Below, one piece after another: positions 44,203 through 53,015 of a stretch of DNA of 64,000 nt. Position 1 is the first letter of the stretch; every line of letters begins with the position of its first letter. The stretch covers positions 2,269,001 through 2,333,000 of the forward strand of contig NZ_CP123622.1 of the NCBI RefSeq assembly GCF_029873255.1, given 5' to 3'. The position numbers and the translations under genes were made by a program. This DNA comes from Pigmentibacter sp. JX0631 (lineage in GTDB: Bacteria > Bdellovibrionota_B > Oligoflexia > Silvanigrellales > Silvanigrellaceae). Below the pieces are notes generated by a model. That model was given only the letters and a program-made list of their open reading frames with translations, did no database searches and was not told the DNA's origin.

Positions 44203-45219
44203 ATGGATTTACATATTTTTTGGTTTATAACATTAGGAATTCTCCTTGCAGGTTATGCAATTTTAGATGGTTTTGATCTAGGTGTAGGTATTTTACATCC
44301 GCTTGCTAAAACTAATCATGAAAAAAGATTATTTCTAAACTCAATAGGTCCTTTTTGGGATGGCAATGAAGTTTGGCTAGTTACATTTGGTGGTGCTTTA
44401 TTTGCTGCTTTTCCAGATGCATATGCAACAGCTTTTTCTGGTTTCTATCTTCCATTTATGTTGTTACTCTTTGCACTAATATTTAGAGCTGTATCTATTG
44501 AATTTAGAAGCAAACATGAATCTCAAATATGGCAAAATTTTTGGGATTGGAGTTTTTTTGCTGCAAGTGTATTAGCTACTTTTTTGTTTGGAGTTGCAGT
44601 AGGCAACTGTCTAAATGGAATTATTGTTGGAGCAGATAAAGAATACGCTGGGACAGTATTTGATTTACTTAATCCTTATTCAATTATAACTGGTATTTTA
44701 GCAATATCTGCGTTTGCTATGCATGGATCAATATATCTTTATTTAAAACTCGAAGGTGAATTAAAAGAAAGAGTTCATCGCTGGATTTGGCATACCTTTG
44801 GATGCTTTATTGTTTGTTACATATTTACTACTATTTATACTTTAGTTTTCATTCCAAGAGCTTTACATAATTTTGAAGAACATCCCTGGCTTTGGATAAT
44901 CGTGGTTATTAATGTTCTTTCAATTGCAAATATACCTAGAGCAGTTTTCTTAGGGAAAGCTGGTTATGCCTTTCTTTCTTCCTCTTTTACATTGCTAGCT
45001 TTCACTAGTCTATTTGGGGCTGCTCTGTTTCCTAATTTAATTACTTCTAGTTTATCGGCTGAATATAGTTTGACTATTTATAATTCAGCATCTTCAGAAA
45101 AAACTTTATTTATTATGCAAATTATAGCTTTTTGTGGTATGCCTTTTGTTCTATCTTATACGGCTATTATCTATTGGGTGTTTCGCGGAAAAGTAAAGTT
45201 AGGTAAATTTAGCTATTAA
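44203..45219 (+). CDS. cydB: Cytochrome bd ubiquinol oxidase subunit II
   Basis: A 338-aa inner-membrane partner of CydA with about eight or nine helices. Landmarks are GYAILDGFDLGVGILHP (about 17-33), the GPFWDGNEVWLVTFGGALFAAFP block (49-71) and RAVSIEFRSK. Residue patterns match the CydB family end to end. AGAGG lies five bases before the ATG and cydA ends 12 bases upstream. Its stop directly abuts the stop of the convergent DUF5522 gene, leaving no room for a terminator. Confidence 0.96.
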   Translation: MDLHIFWFITLGILLAGYAILDGFDLGVGILHPLAKTNHEKRLFLNSIGPFWDGNEVWLVTFGGALFAAFPDAYATAFSGFYLPFMLLLFALIFRAVSIEFRSKHESQIWQNFWDWSFFAASVLATFLFGVAVGNCLNGIIVGADKEYAGTVFDLLNPYSIITGILAISAFAMHGSIYLYLKLEGELKERVHRWIWHTFGCFIVCYIFTTIYTLVFIPRALHNFEEHPWLWIIVVINVLSIANIPRAVFLGKAGYAFLSSSFTLLAFTSLFGAALFPNLITSSLSAEYSLTIYNSASSEKTLFIMQIIAFCGMPFVLSYTAIIYWVFRGKVKLGKFSY

Positions 45220-45387
45220 TTACTTTTCCTCTTGTATTTTGTTGTGATCATAAGGGCAATTTTGGCAGCCACATTTACAGCAAAAGCCTCTTTTTAAATG
45301 ATATTCTTTAGTAAAAACCATATTTCCATCTTCGTTAATATAGTAATCAATCTCAGCAATGAGTTCGATTTTTTTTTGTCTAAGCAT
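45220..45387 (-). CDS. Small Cys-rich DUF5522 protein
   Basis: A 55-aa protein read directly from the sequence: MLRQKKIELIAEID start, then YYINEDGNMVFTKEYHLKRG and FCCKCGCQNCPYD. This is the DUF5522 pattern (YY----G--VFT-EYHL-RG-CC--GC--CPY), with six Cys likely to bind a metal. Family function is unknown. Its stop touches the cydB stop on the other strand. GAG lies ahead of the ATG. It is too short for many gene finders. Confidence 0.8.
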   Translation of the reverse strand: MLRQKKIELIAEIDYYINEDGNMVFTKEYHLKRGFCCKCGCQNCPYDHNKIQEEK

Positions 45388-45661
45388 AGGATACTCGCAT
45401 TTAAAAATATATTAAGTTGGCAAGATAGTTTTATTTTATAATCACTACTGTGATTATAAATATATAGTAAATAAACAGTAAAAGCAATGCCTTAATAATA
45501 GATTAGGGGAGAATGAAAGTACTATCCAAATCTTATTATTTCTTTTTTTAAAAATTAGATTTTAATTTTTAGGATATGCAATTTTAAAATTTTAATATTT
45601 TTAGAATAGTATGAAAAAAATAATAATTTATAGATTTTAAAAAATTTAATAATTAAAGATA

Positions 45662-45691
45662 TTTACTCTTTAACTCCCTTTCATGTATAAT
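45662..45691 (+). promoter_or_regulatory. Probable sigma70 promoter of the glutamate dehydrogenase gene
   Basis: TTTACT (45662-45667) and a perfect TATAAT (45686-45691) are 18 bases apart. This gives a leader of about 125 bases before the ATG at 45824. Confidence 0.5.
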
Positions 45692-45776
45692 TTATAGCTG
45701 AAGTTTACTAGCCAGAATCGATAGGAAGAAATTTGCAACTCGCTTTTGATGTGTTAATTACATTTTAAGTTTTTAT

Positions 45777-45797
45777 GAACAAGGAAATGCTTTGTTC
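45777..45797 (+). promoter_or_regulatory. Leader hairpin followed by T-run, possible attenuator
   Basis: GAACAAGG (45777-45784) pairs with CTTTGTTC (45790-45797) through an AAATG loop, with one G-U pair; AACTTTTT follows. It lies in the leader of the glutamate dehydrogenase gene, 27 bases before the start, so it could attenuate transcription. Confidence 0.35.
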
Positions 45798-45823
45798 AAC
45801 TTTTTAACGCCGTGGAGTATATC

Positions 45824-48800
45824 ATGACCATGCTCAAGATTCATAGTCAAAAGTGGTTAAGTGAAGTCGAATTATTAGATTCCGATTTAGAGCCTTCTGA
45901 ATTTTTAAAACCTGCTAACATAGAGAAATTTTTTGCGGGTATAACGGATTCAAATGCACAAGGAAATGCAAAAAGAGGGATACTAGACGAGATATCGAAA
46001 GGTTTAGAAAATACTGTTTCGTGGTTTTTATCGCAAATGCCTCCCCTGTATCTGTGGTCAACCTCGCAAAATGCAATAATGGATGACATACTAGAAATAG
46101 TTTCAGGCAAAGTTCTTGCAGAAAAACAAGTTGCAGAAAGATTTTCTGCTTCTTCACAGACAATTACTTTAATCGCTCCCGGCGAACATTCCTCAGCAAC
46201 AGTAAAAATAGCTTCCCTTTTATATCGTCATCATGCTAAAAATGCTAGATTATTTAACACTTTGGATAAAAAAATTGGTTTATGTGAACTTTACCAAGCT
46301 CCTTATAACAATTCTTCTACTTGGGAATCTAAAATAGCCCAAGAAAAACTTGCTGCATTAAAAACAATTTTAGCAAATAAATCCAAAATTATGGTCGACG
46401 CCTTTATTCAATCTTTGGACAAGGATTATGTTGAAATAGCAACTGTAAAACAAATAGCTATTGCTTACGAAGCTGTAAATTATAACATTGAAAATGAAAA
46501 TACGTTTGTAAATTTAACTACTATTGTTGATGAGCAAACAAAAGATGCGCGTGTAAGGGTAGATATCTGCTTAAAGCATTTTCCAGTCAATGCAGCTATG
46601 GAAAATATCATTGGTATTTTTACTAGATATAATTTTCAAGTGAGAAGACTTCTTGCTAATGAAATAAATATGCCAAACAATCAAAAATTTACAGTTCTGC
46701 ATCTGATAGCGGCTAGTCCTACTGGCGAAGTAATTACAGATAATATGAAAGCTTGGGGAAAAGTTTTAAAAAGTTTAAAAACTCTTTCCTATGTTGATCA
46801 TGGAGATGAATTTTCCAATTTATTATTAGGTGACAGTCCATTCAGTCTTAACGAAACAAACCTTGTAAGGGCAATGGCAAATTGGGCTCATATTTTCTTA
46901 ACTAAGCAAAACCCTTATTACTATTCAACAGATAGAGTATCAAAAGTCATTGCAAATAATTTTAATTACATGGAATACTGTATCCGTTACTTTAGAGCTA
47001 GATTCGATCCTCGCTTTGAAGGAGATAGAAAAAAAGAAGCTGCAGTTTTTTATGATTATATCAAAGCAATATATTCTGATTTAAATGATATTGTTGAAAA
47101 AAATATTCTAAAAGAAGGCTTAAACTTTTTATCCCATATTTTAAAAACAAATTATTTTTTAATATCAAAAGGTGGTTTGACCTTTCGTATGGATCCTACC
47201 ATTTTAGATAAACAATATTATCCAGAAACTCCTTATGGTATTTTTTACATGATAGGCAGAAACTTCAGAGCATTCCAAGTTCGCTATCGTGATATTTCGC
47301 GCGGCGGTATGCGCGTTGTTATGCCAAGAAATTCTGGCGATTATGAAAACGCATTGGCAGGTGTTTTTGATGAAGTTAACGGTTTAGCTTCAGCTCAACA
47401 ACTTAAAAATAAAGATATACCTGAGGGCGGAAGCAAATGTGTGATGGTTGTCCGTCCTGGCGGGGATAAAAATGAAGCAGTAAAAGCAGCTATTTCAGGG
47501 TTATTAGACTTAATAGTAACCGATCCTAAAACTGGTGTGCTCGCTGATGGTATTATTGATTACTACGGTAAAGATGAAATTATTTATCTTGGGCCAGATG
47601 AAAATTTAACTGATGATCTCATAGTTTGGATCATTCAACATGCATTGCATAGGAAATATAAATACGCTTATGCGTTCATGTCATCAAAACCAGATTTTGG
47701 TATAAACCATAAAACTTACGGTGTTACTTCTGAAGGTGTGAATGTCTATGTTGATAATGTGCTTCGTTATTTAGGATTACAAAATTCTAACTTCAGAGTT
47801 AAAATGACAGGTGGACCTGATGGGGATGTCGCTGGAAATGAATTGAACATTTTATACCGCGAATATGGTGAACGTTGTCGAGTTATTGCCATAGGTGATG
47901 GTTTTGGGGCGGCTTATGATCCGAAAGGATTAAACTGGCAAGAATTGCTTAGATTATTTAAAGAATCAAAATCAATTGTTGAATTTAATCCTAATAAACT
48001 TAGCGGAGATTCTAAGGCATTTGTAATCGCAGCAAATTCGAAAGAAAATACAAGAATTAGAGATAGTTTATATGCAACTGCAGAAGCCGAAATTTTTATT
48101 CCTGCAGGAGGCAGACCTTATACAGTGAAAGAAAGTAACTGGGATAAATATTTATTACCAAATGGAAGACCTAGTTCTCTTGCGATTGTAGAAGGGGCAA
48201 ACATTTTCTTTACAAAAGAAGCGAGACAAAAAATTGTTGATAGTGGAGTTGTTGTCATTAAAGACAGTTCTGCTAATAAAGCTGGTGTAAGTTGTTCTTC
48301 CTATGAAATAATTGCTTGTTTAACAATTCTTCCAGAAGAATTTGCTGAAATAAAAGATATTTATGTTAAGCAAGTTTTAGACATAATTAGAAGAAATGCA
48401 GACTTAGAAGCTAAACTCTTATTCAGAGAGTGGTTAAAAAATAAAAATGAAACAGATTTAGTTAAATTAAGCTATGAAATTTCTGCTGAAATAAATCAAG
48501 CAAAAGATATATTATTAAATAAATTAAATGAACTTAATGATGAAGAATTATCTGCTGGTAAGTTTACTTTTGTTTTAATGAAACACTGTCCTAAAATTCT
48601 TGTCGAAAAATATAAAGACAGAATTCTAAATAGGTTACCAAGAGCGCACAAAATTGCTATATTGAGTGCACACATGGCAAGCCATGTTATTTATAGAGAA
48701 GGACTTAATTGGCTAGAATCAATGGAAACAGAGCAAATTTTTAAAGTAGCTCTTGATTACATTGAAGCAGAACGTAACATTGAGAAAATGGTTGCTGAGT

Positions 48801-48889
48801 TGCAACAAAGTAACCTATCATTTAAAGAAGAAATAGTTGAAGTATTAAAAGTCGCTGGTGCTAAATACCTCGCATCGAGTAAAGCATAA
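45824..48889 (+). CDS. Large NAD-dependent glutamate dehydrogenase
   Basis: A 1021-aa enzyme interconverting glutamate with 2-oxoglutarate and ammonia. It is between the 180-kDa bacterial and the 115-kDa GDH2 types. The N-terminal 400 residues are a regulatory or ACT-like region. The catalytic part has RYRDISRGGMRVVMP, the Lys site IPEGGSKCVMVV, IIYLGPDENLTDDLIVWI and the NAD fold KMTGGPDGDVAGNEL; the C-terminus is helical. The ATG at 45824 has GGAG six bases upstream; a GTG four codons earlier overlaps that site. It stands alone behind its own promoter and a leader hairpin. It probably feeds amino-acid carbon into the TCA cycle, in line with an amino-acid-eating lifestyle. Confidence 0.92.
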   Translation: MTMLKIHSQKWLSEVELLDSDLEPSEFLKPANIEKFFAGITDSNAQGNAKRGILDEISKGLENTVSWFLSQMPPLYLWSTSQNAIMDDILEIVSGKVLAEKQVAERFSASSQTITLIAPGEHSSATVKIASLLYRHHAKNARLFNTLDKKIGLCELYQAPYNNSSTWESKIAQEKLAALKTILANKSKIMVDAFIQSLDKDYVEIATVKQIAIAYEAVNYNIENENTFVNLTTIVDEQTKDARVRVDICLKHFPVNAAMENIIGIFTRYNFQVRRLLANEINMPNNQKFTVLHLIAASPTGEVITDNMKAWGKVLKSLKTLSYVDHGDEFSNLLLGDSPFSLNETNLVRAMANWAHIFLTKQNPYYYSTDRVSKVIANNFNYMEYCIRYFRARFDPRFEGDRKKEAAVFYDYIKAIYSDLNDIVEKNILKEGLNFLSHILKTNYFLISKGGLTFRMDPTILDKQYYPETPYGIFYMIGRNFRAFQVRYRDISRGGMRVVMPRNSGDYENALAGVFDEVNGLASAQQLKNKDIPEGGSKCVMVVRPGGDKNEAVKAAISGLLDLIVTDPKTGVLADGIIDYYGKDEIIYLGPDENLTDDLIVWIIQHALHRKYKYAYAFMSSKPDFGINHKTYGVTSEGVNVYVDNVLRYLGLQNSNFRVKMTGGPDGDVAGNELNILYREYGERCRVIAIGDGFGAAYDPKGLNWQELLRLFKESKSIVEFNPNKLSGDSKAFVIAANSKENTRIRDSLYATAEAEIFIPAGGRPYTVKESNWDKYLLPNGRPSSLAIVEGANIFFTKEARQKIVDSGVVVIKDSSANKAGVSCSSYEIIACLTILPEEFAEIKDIYVKQVLDIIRRNADLEAKLLFREWLKNKNETDLVKLSYEISAEINQAKDILLNKLNELNDEELSAGKFTFVLMKHCPKILVEKYKDRILNRLPRAHKIAILSAHMASHVIYREGLNWLESMETEQIFKVALDYIEAERNIEKMVAELQQSNLSFKEEIVEVLKVAGAKYLASSKA

Positions 48890-48927
48890 AAATTAAGCTT
48901 GGCGACTTACTACAAAAGGAGTGCGCT

Positions 48928-50007
48928 TTGCTTAATTCAATTACTAAAAAAAATATTTTTTTTATATTATCTTTGTTAGGTTGTTTGTTAATTCTAATTC
49001 CTTATTTAATTCCTATATTAATAGGAATTTCATTAGCATATTTATATGAACCTCTTTTAGAAAAAATTATTTTAAAATATGAATTAAAAAAACAAATTTG
49101 GAAAGTTATTATAAGCTTGTTTTTAGTTATTTTAACTCTTGCTGCAATTATTGCTCCTTTTTTAACTCTTATTTCTTCTGGGTTTCAAGAATTGAGTGCA
49201 TTAATAAATTCATTGGATACTGATTTTAAAAATCCTAATTTTATAAAAGAATCTTCTGATAATTTAAGTGTTTTTTTAGATAAATTTTCAATTCACTACA
49301 CTTCAGATGAATTACTACTAAAAGGAACAGAAGTTTTAAAGAAAGCAGGTACTTTTTTAGTTTCATGGTTTGGTACAGCAATTACTGGTACACCTGGAAT
49401 GATGCTAAAATTTATGATTTTCATTTTAACTTGGTTTTTCTTTTTACTTTATGGCAAACATTATAGAAATATTATCTTACCAAAATTAATCCCTTGGGAA
49501 AAAGAACGAATCATCATAGGAAATAGTATATCAGCAGTTTTAAAAGCTTTAATAGTGGCAAATGTTTTAGTTTCTTCTTTACAAGCAATATTAATAACTT
49601 CTTCTCTAGCTTTTTTTGGAATTCCAAGATTTGCTTTATTAGGAATTATAGCTTTTTTTTCTTCCTTTATACCTATCATTGGCACAGCTCCAATTATGCT
49701 CGGAGCTGCTGCTTGGTGTTATTTTAGCCAAGAACGACTCGGTGCTTCAATTGGTATTATTTTATGTTCTGTTTTAATAAGTGTTGTCGACAATTTAATG
49801 CGTCCTTTATTAATGAAAGGAGGTGTAAACTTGAACTTCTTCTGGATGTTTTTAGCTATTCTTGGTGGTATGTCTCAATTTGGAATAACAGGAGCTGTCC
49901 TTGGACCTGCTTTTTTCACACTTTTTATTGCGTTCTTAAAGGATGAAGAAAATGATAGTAATGCAGAAATGGTACAACAAATAGATGAAAATCCTCCCAA
50001 TCCTTGA
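48928..50007 (+). CDS. AI-2E family (PerM-like) transporter
   Basis: A 359-aa integral membrane protein with about seven or eight helices. It has the AI-2E/UPF0118 layout: two N-terminal helices (LLGCLLILIPYLIPILIGISLAYL), a long soluble stretch (about 90-150), then the conserved VANVLVSSLQAILITSS, FFSSFIPIIGTAPIMLGAA and LSYVDNLMRP-like ISVVDNLMRPLLM segments, and LGPAFFTLFIAFL. Members export autoinducer-2 or exchange Na+/H+; the role here is open. The start is a TTG with AAGGAG seven bases upstream. It is 38 bases after the glutamate dehydrogenase gene. Confidence 0.88.
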   Translation: MLNSITKKNIFFILSLLGCLLILIPYLIPILIGISLAYLYEPLLEKIILKYELKKQIWKVIISLFLVILTLAAIIAPFLTLISSGFQELSALINSLDTDFKNPNFIKESSDNLSVFLDKFSIHYTSDELLLKGTEVLKKAGTFLVSWFGTAITGTPGMMLKFMIFILTWFFFLLYGKHYRNIILPKLIPWEKERIIIGNSISAVLKALIVANVLVSSLQAILITSSLAFFGIPRFALLGIIAFFSSFIPIIGTAPIMLGAAAWCYFSQERLGASIGIILCSVLISVVDNLMRPLLMKGGVNLNFFWMFLAILGGMSQFGITGAVLGPAFFTLFIAFLKDEENDSNAEMVQQIDENPPNP

Positions 50008-50130
50008 TCAATATCGCCTTATTTAAATTAAATGATTAAATTATTTTCTTTTTTTCCTCTCTCCTGTAAGTAAGACTAGTTACTTGTTTATGGATGACGT
50101 AGGGCACTTTTTTTAAACTATGGGTTCGTA

Positions 50131-51579
50131 ATGATCAGTAAAAATAAGAAAAATAAGATACTTTTTCAAGATGCTTCGTTTGTACTAGAAGATAACTTTC
50201 CTTCTCAATACTTTGGAGTAGCTATTTTTGATATAGATGGAGATAATGATCCGGAAATCTTGGTTGCGAATGCTAGCGGAAGTAATATCATTTACAAGTA
50301 TAATCAAGAATCCCAAACATTTATAAATATAGCCCCTGAAAATTTTCAAGCAAAAAAGCTAGCAACAATTAGTATATGTGTTGGAGATTTTTTAGGTAAT
50401 GGTACTCCTGCTATCTATATGCTTCATTCTGATACTTTTTCGGGTATGAAAACACAATATGATAGTCTCTTCATTCCTATACAAGTATCAGATAATAAAA
50501 TACTTTTAAAAGATTTCTTAGGGAAAAAATCACAGTTGAGTAACCCATATGCTGGTCGTAGCGTTGCCGCTGTAGATTATAACGGCGATGGTAAGCATGC
50601 ATTTTATGTTGTGAATTATAATGCACCAAGCTTATTTTATAGTTATGATCAAGAAAAACAGCAAGTTGAAGAGCTATCCATGCAACTTGGTATCAGACAA
50701 TTTGCTGGTGGAAGAAGTGTTTTAGCTCAATACATCACTAATAATAATGCATTAGATATTTTTGTAGGAAATGAGAATGACCCTAATGCGCTATTTTCAA
50801 AACAAAATGAAAAAGAATATGTTGAAATAGCTTCAAAGTATGAGCTCACAGATAAAGACAACCATGCAAGGGGAGTTGCTGTAGCCGATTTTGAAGGTAA
50901 TGGAAGGGCAGATCTGGTAATTGGAACTTGGGAAGGTGAAAATTCAATTTTCTTTCAATCAGAAAATGGTGAATTTGAAAATCTTTCTCCAGCTTTATTT
51001 TGTGAACCGCGAAGTATTCGAAGTGTTATTGTTGCTGATTTTGATAATGATGGAAATGAAGAAATTTTTATCAATACAAACAGAAATAAAAATAAAATGC
51101 TTAGGTATCTTGGAAATAAAGAATGGGAGGAATTAGATATTGGTGCTTTGGCAAGTAAACAGATCAATGGAACAGGTGCTGCAATAGGAGATCTGACTGG
51201 TAATGGTTTTTTAGATATTTTTATAGCAGTTGGTGATTTATTGCCTGGGGAAAATAAACTTTTTCTTGGGGTTCCAAATGGAAACCATTGGCTACGAATT
51301 CAGCCTCTTACAAAAAATGGTTTTCCTGCTTTAGGAGCTAAAGTCAGATTGTATGTAAAAAATTTCAAAACTCAAACTAAATTTATATGTTCTGGAAGTG
51401 GGTATTTATGCCAAATGGAGCCTGTAGCGCATTTTGGTCTTGGATTAAAAGAACCAATTATTGAAAAAATTGAAATTATTTGGCCAGGTAATGGTGCGGA
51501 TACTCCTCCGACCAGAATCATCCCCGGAAGTCAGATTAAATATAATTCTTTTATTCAAATACCATTTCCAAAGGTTTAA
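50131..51579 (+). CDS. FG-GAP/VCBS repeat protein with ASPIC/UnbV domain
   Basis: A 482-aa beta-propeller-like protein. Calcium-binding FG-GAP repeats are seen as FDIDGDNDPEILVAN, VDYNGDGKHAFYVVN, ADFEGNGRADLVIG, ADFDNDGNEEIFIN and GDLTGNGFLDIFIA. The C-terminal part (about 390-475) is the ASPIC/UnbV domain: NHWLRIQPLTKNGFPALGAKVRLY and EIIWPGNG. Most relatives are secreted, but this one lacks a signal peptide. The ribosome site is weak. It lies 14 bases before the squalene-synthase-like gene, so the two are probably co-transcribed; a functional link is not known. Confidence 0.85.
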   Translation: MISKNKKNKILFQDASFVLEDNFPSQYFGVAIFDIDGDNDPEILVANASGSNIIYKYNQESQTFINIAPENFQAKKLATISICVGDFLGNGTPAIYMLHSDTFSGMKTQYDSLFIPIQVSDNKILLKDFLGKKSQLSNPYAGRSVAAVDYNGDGKHAFYVVNYNAPSLFYSYDQEKQQVEELSMQLGIRQFAGGRSVLAQYITNNNALDIFVGNENDPNALFSKQNEKEYVEIASKYELTDKDNHARGVAVADFEGNGRADLVIGTWEGENSIFFQSENGEFENLSPALFCEPRSIRSVIVADFDNDGNEEIFINTNRNKNKMLRYLGNKEWEELDIGALASKQINGTGAAIGDLTGNGFLDIFIAVGDLLPGENKLFLGVPNGNHWLRIQPLTKNGFPALGAKVRLYVKNFKTQTKFICSGSGYLCQMEPVAHFGLGLKEPIIEKIEIIWPGNGADTPPTRIIPGSQIKYNSFIQIPFPKV

Positions 51580-51593
51580 GAAAGAAAATTTAA

Positions 51594-52637
51594 ATGGATT
51601 TGTCGACTACTCAGAAACTAGATATTGAATATCAATCAGCACTAAATTATTGTTTTACTATACTCCCTAATGTTTCAAGATCTTTTGCGATAGGTATTGA
51701 ATTTTTAACTGGAGAACTTCAAAATTCTGTGCTTATAGGTTATTTGTTGTGTAGAATTATAGATACAATTGAAGATGATAAAGATCTGGATATCGCTTTA
51801 AAACATAAATTTTTGCAAGAGTTTCCTAAATGCTTTGAGAATGATTCCATTCTGATTGAGTATCAATATCTCGCAAAAAAACTGACTGGTGATAAACAGC
51901 ATACAAATTTGCTAGAAAACATTGATAAAGTATTTTGTGTTTTTAAAAATTTAACAGAAGATTCAAAAATTGTTTTAAAAAAATGTGTTATAGAAATGGC
52001 CTATGGTATGGCTGATTTTGTTAGCCGTTATCCAAATGGAATAAGAATATCTTCTGTAGAAGAATATAAAAAATATTGTTATTATGTTGCTGGTACTGTT
52101 GGTGTTTTATTGACTGACCTTTGGTCTATTCATGGACGTTGTATTTCTAAGCAAAATTTACAATTATTAAATAAAAATTCCATTCTTTTTGGTGAGGCTT
52201 TACAAACTGTAAATATATTAAAAGATATAGTTTGGGATGCTAAAAATGAAAATTCAATTTATATCCCAGAAAGTTTATTAAGAAAACATGGTCTTGATCA
52301 TTCAAACTTTTTGCTTCCAGAAAAAGAACAGCAATCTTTTTCTGCTATAAATGAAATGCTAATTCTTGCTAATGATGATGTTAATTACTCTTTAGATTAT
52401 GTTCGAAAGTTACCATTAGCTAATTTTCGAATAAGGTTTTTTTGTATTTTTCCTTTGCTTTTAGCTATTGCTACATTGCGCGAAATTCGTAAATCAGAGA
52501 ATATTATTTTTTCTGGAAAGAATATTAAAGTTTCGAGGAAGCAAGTTATATTTATAAAATACTATTCAATTCTCGCTTCCCTTTTCAATTTTTTATTGGC
52601 TGAAAATGTCGTAAATAAAATTTATTTTTTAAAGTAA
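51594..52637 (+). CDS. Squalene/phytoene synthase family enzyme
   Basis: A 347-aa head-to-head prenyl synthase. The first aspartate-rich motif is CRIIDTIEDD (about 57-66), of the squalene-synthase DTIEDD form; the second is TVNILKDIVWDAKNENSIYIP (about 206-226). YVAGTVGVLLTDLW matches the helix between them. It condenses two farnesyl diphosphates to squalene or two geranylgeranyl diphosphates to phytoene; the DTIEDD motif and length favour squalene. No desaturase or cyclase is in the window, so the product is open. It follows the ASPIC/UnbV gene by 14 bases. Confidence 0.85.
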   Translation: MDLSTTQKLDIEYQSALNYCFTILPNVSRSFAIGIEFLTGELQNSVLIGYLLCRIIDTIEDDKDLDIALKHKFLQEFPKCFENDSILIEYQYLAKKLTGDKQHTNLLENIDKVFCVFKNLTEDSKIVLKKCVIEMAYGMADFVSRYPNGIRISSVEEYKKYCYYVAGTVGVLLTDLWSIHGRCISKQNLQLLNKNSILFGEALQTVNILKDIVWDAKNENSIYIPESLLRKHGLDHSNFLLPEKEQQSFSAINEMLILANDDVNYSLDYVRKLPLANFRIRFFCIFPLLLAIATLREIRKSENIIFSGKNIKVSRKQVIFIKYYSILASLFNFLLAENVVNKIYFLK

Positions 52638-52648
52638 CAGATTTTTCC

Positions 52649-52677
52649 TTGACATGTAAATGAAAAGTTAATAATAT
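52649..52677 (+). promoter_or_regulatory. Strong sigma70 promoter of the small secreted peptide gene
   Basis: TTGACA (52649-52654) and TAATAT (52672-52677) with 17 bases between them, about 44 bases before the ATG at 52721. It is one of the best promoter matches in the window. Confidence 0.7.
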
Positions 52678-52720
52678 CTTTTTATCCTGTAAAATAAAAA
52701 TCCTAAAAAGTGAGAAACTT

Positions 52721-52921
52721 ATGAAAAAAATAACTTCCTTGACCATATTTGTCTCAATCTGTTCAATATTTTTTTCTTCATTAGCACAGGCTCAATATTT
52801 TAAACCTTCAATAGATGGTTCATGGCTTTATTCTGTCAACAATAAAACAATCGTAGCTGATAGTGGCATATTTTGTAGTTGTCTTATTAAGCCTAAAATG
52901 TGTAAAAAAAAGATATATTAA
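52721..52921 (+). CDS. Small secreted peptide, unknown function
   Basis: A 66-aa protein with a clear signal peptide cut after LAQA (about residue 24), leaving about 42 residues with two Cys near FCSCLI, one more Cys and a basic end (KPKMCKKKIY). No family recognised. Its own near-consensus promoter and a GTGAG ribosome site support a real gene. It lies between the squalene-synthase-like gene and the bacteriophytochrome. A secreted cationic peptide could be antibacterial or structural; nothing decides. Confidence 0.6.
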   Translation: MKKITSLTIFVSICSIFFSSLAQAQYFKPSIDGSWLYSVNNKTIVADSGIFCSCLIKPKMCKKKIY

Positions 52922-52945
52922 GCAAAGAATAAATATTGCACTTTA

Positions 52946-52975
52946 TTGACATGTTTCTTTGAACTCGGCTATTTT
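52946..52975 (+). promoter_or_regulatory. Probable promoter of the bacteriophytochrome gene
   Basis: TTGACA (52946-52951) and TATTTT (52970-52975) are 18 bases apart. A transcript starting near 52982 supports the ATG at 53016 rather than earlier in-frame codons. Confidence 0.5.
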
Positions 52976-53015
52976 TTTTAGTATTCTTATGAATAAACTT
53001 AAACTGAGAAAAAAG

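Larger units (their letters stand above)
45388..45823. other. AT-rich leader region of the glutamate dehydrogenase gene
   Basis: No gene is visible in this 436-base spacer. Its right half holds a probable promoter (45662-45691) and a hairpin (45777-45797) ahead of the large glutamate dehydrogenase gene. The left half is low-complexity A/T. Confidence 0.5.
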
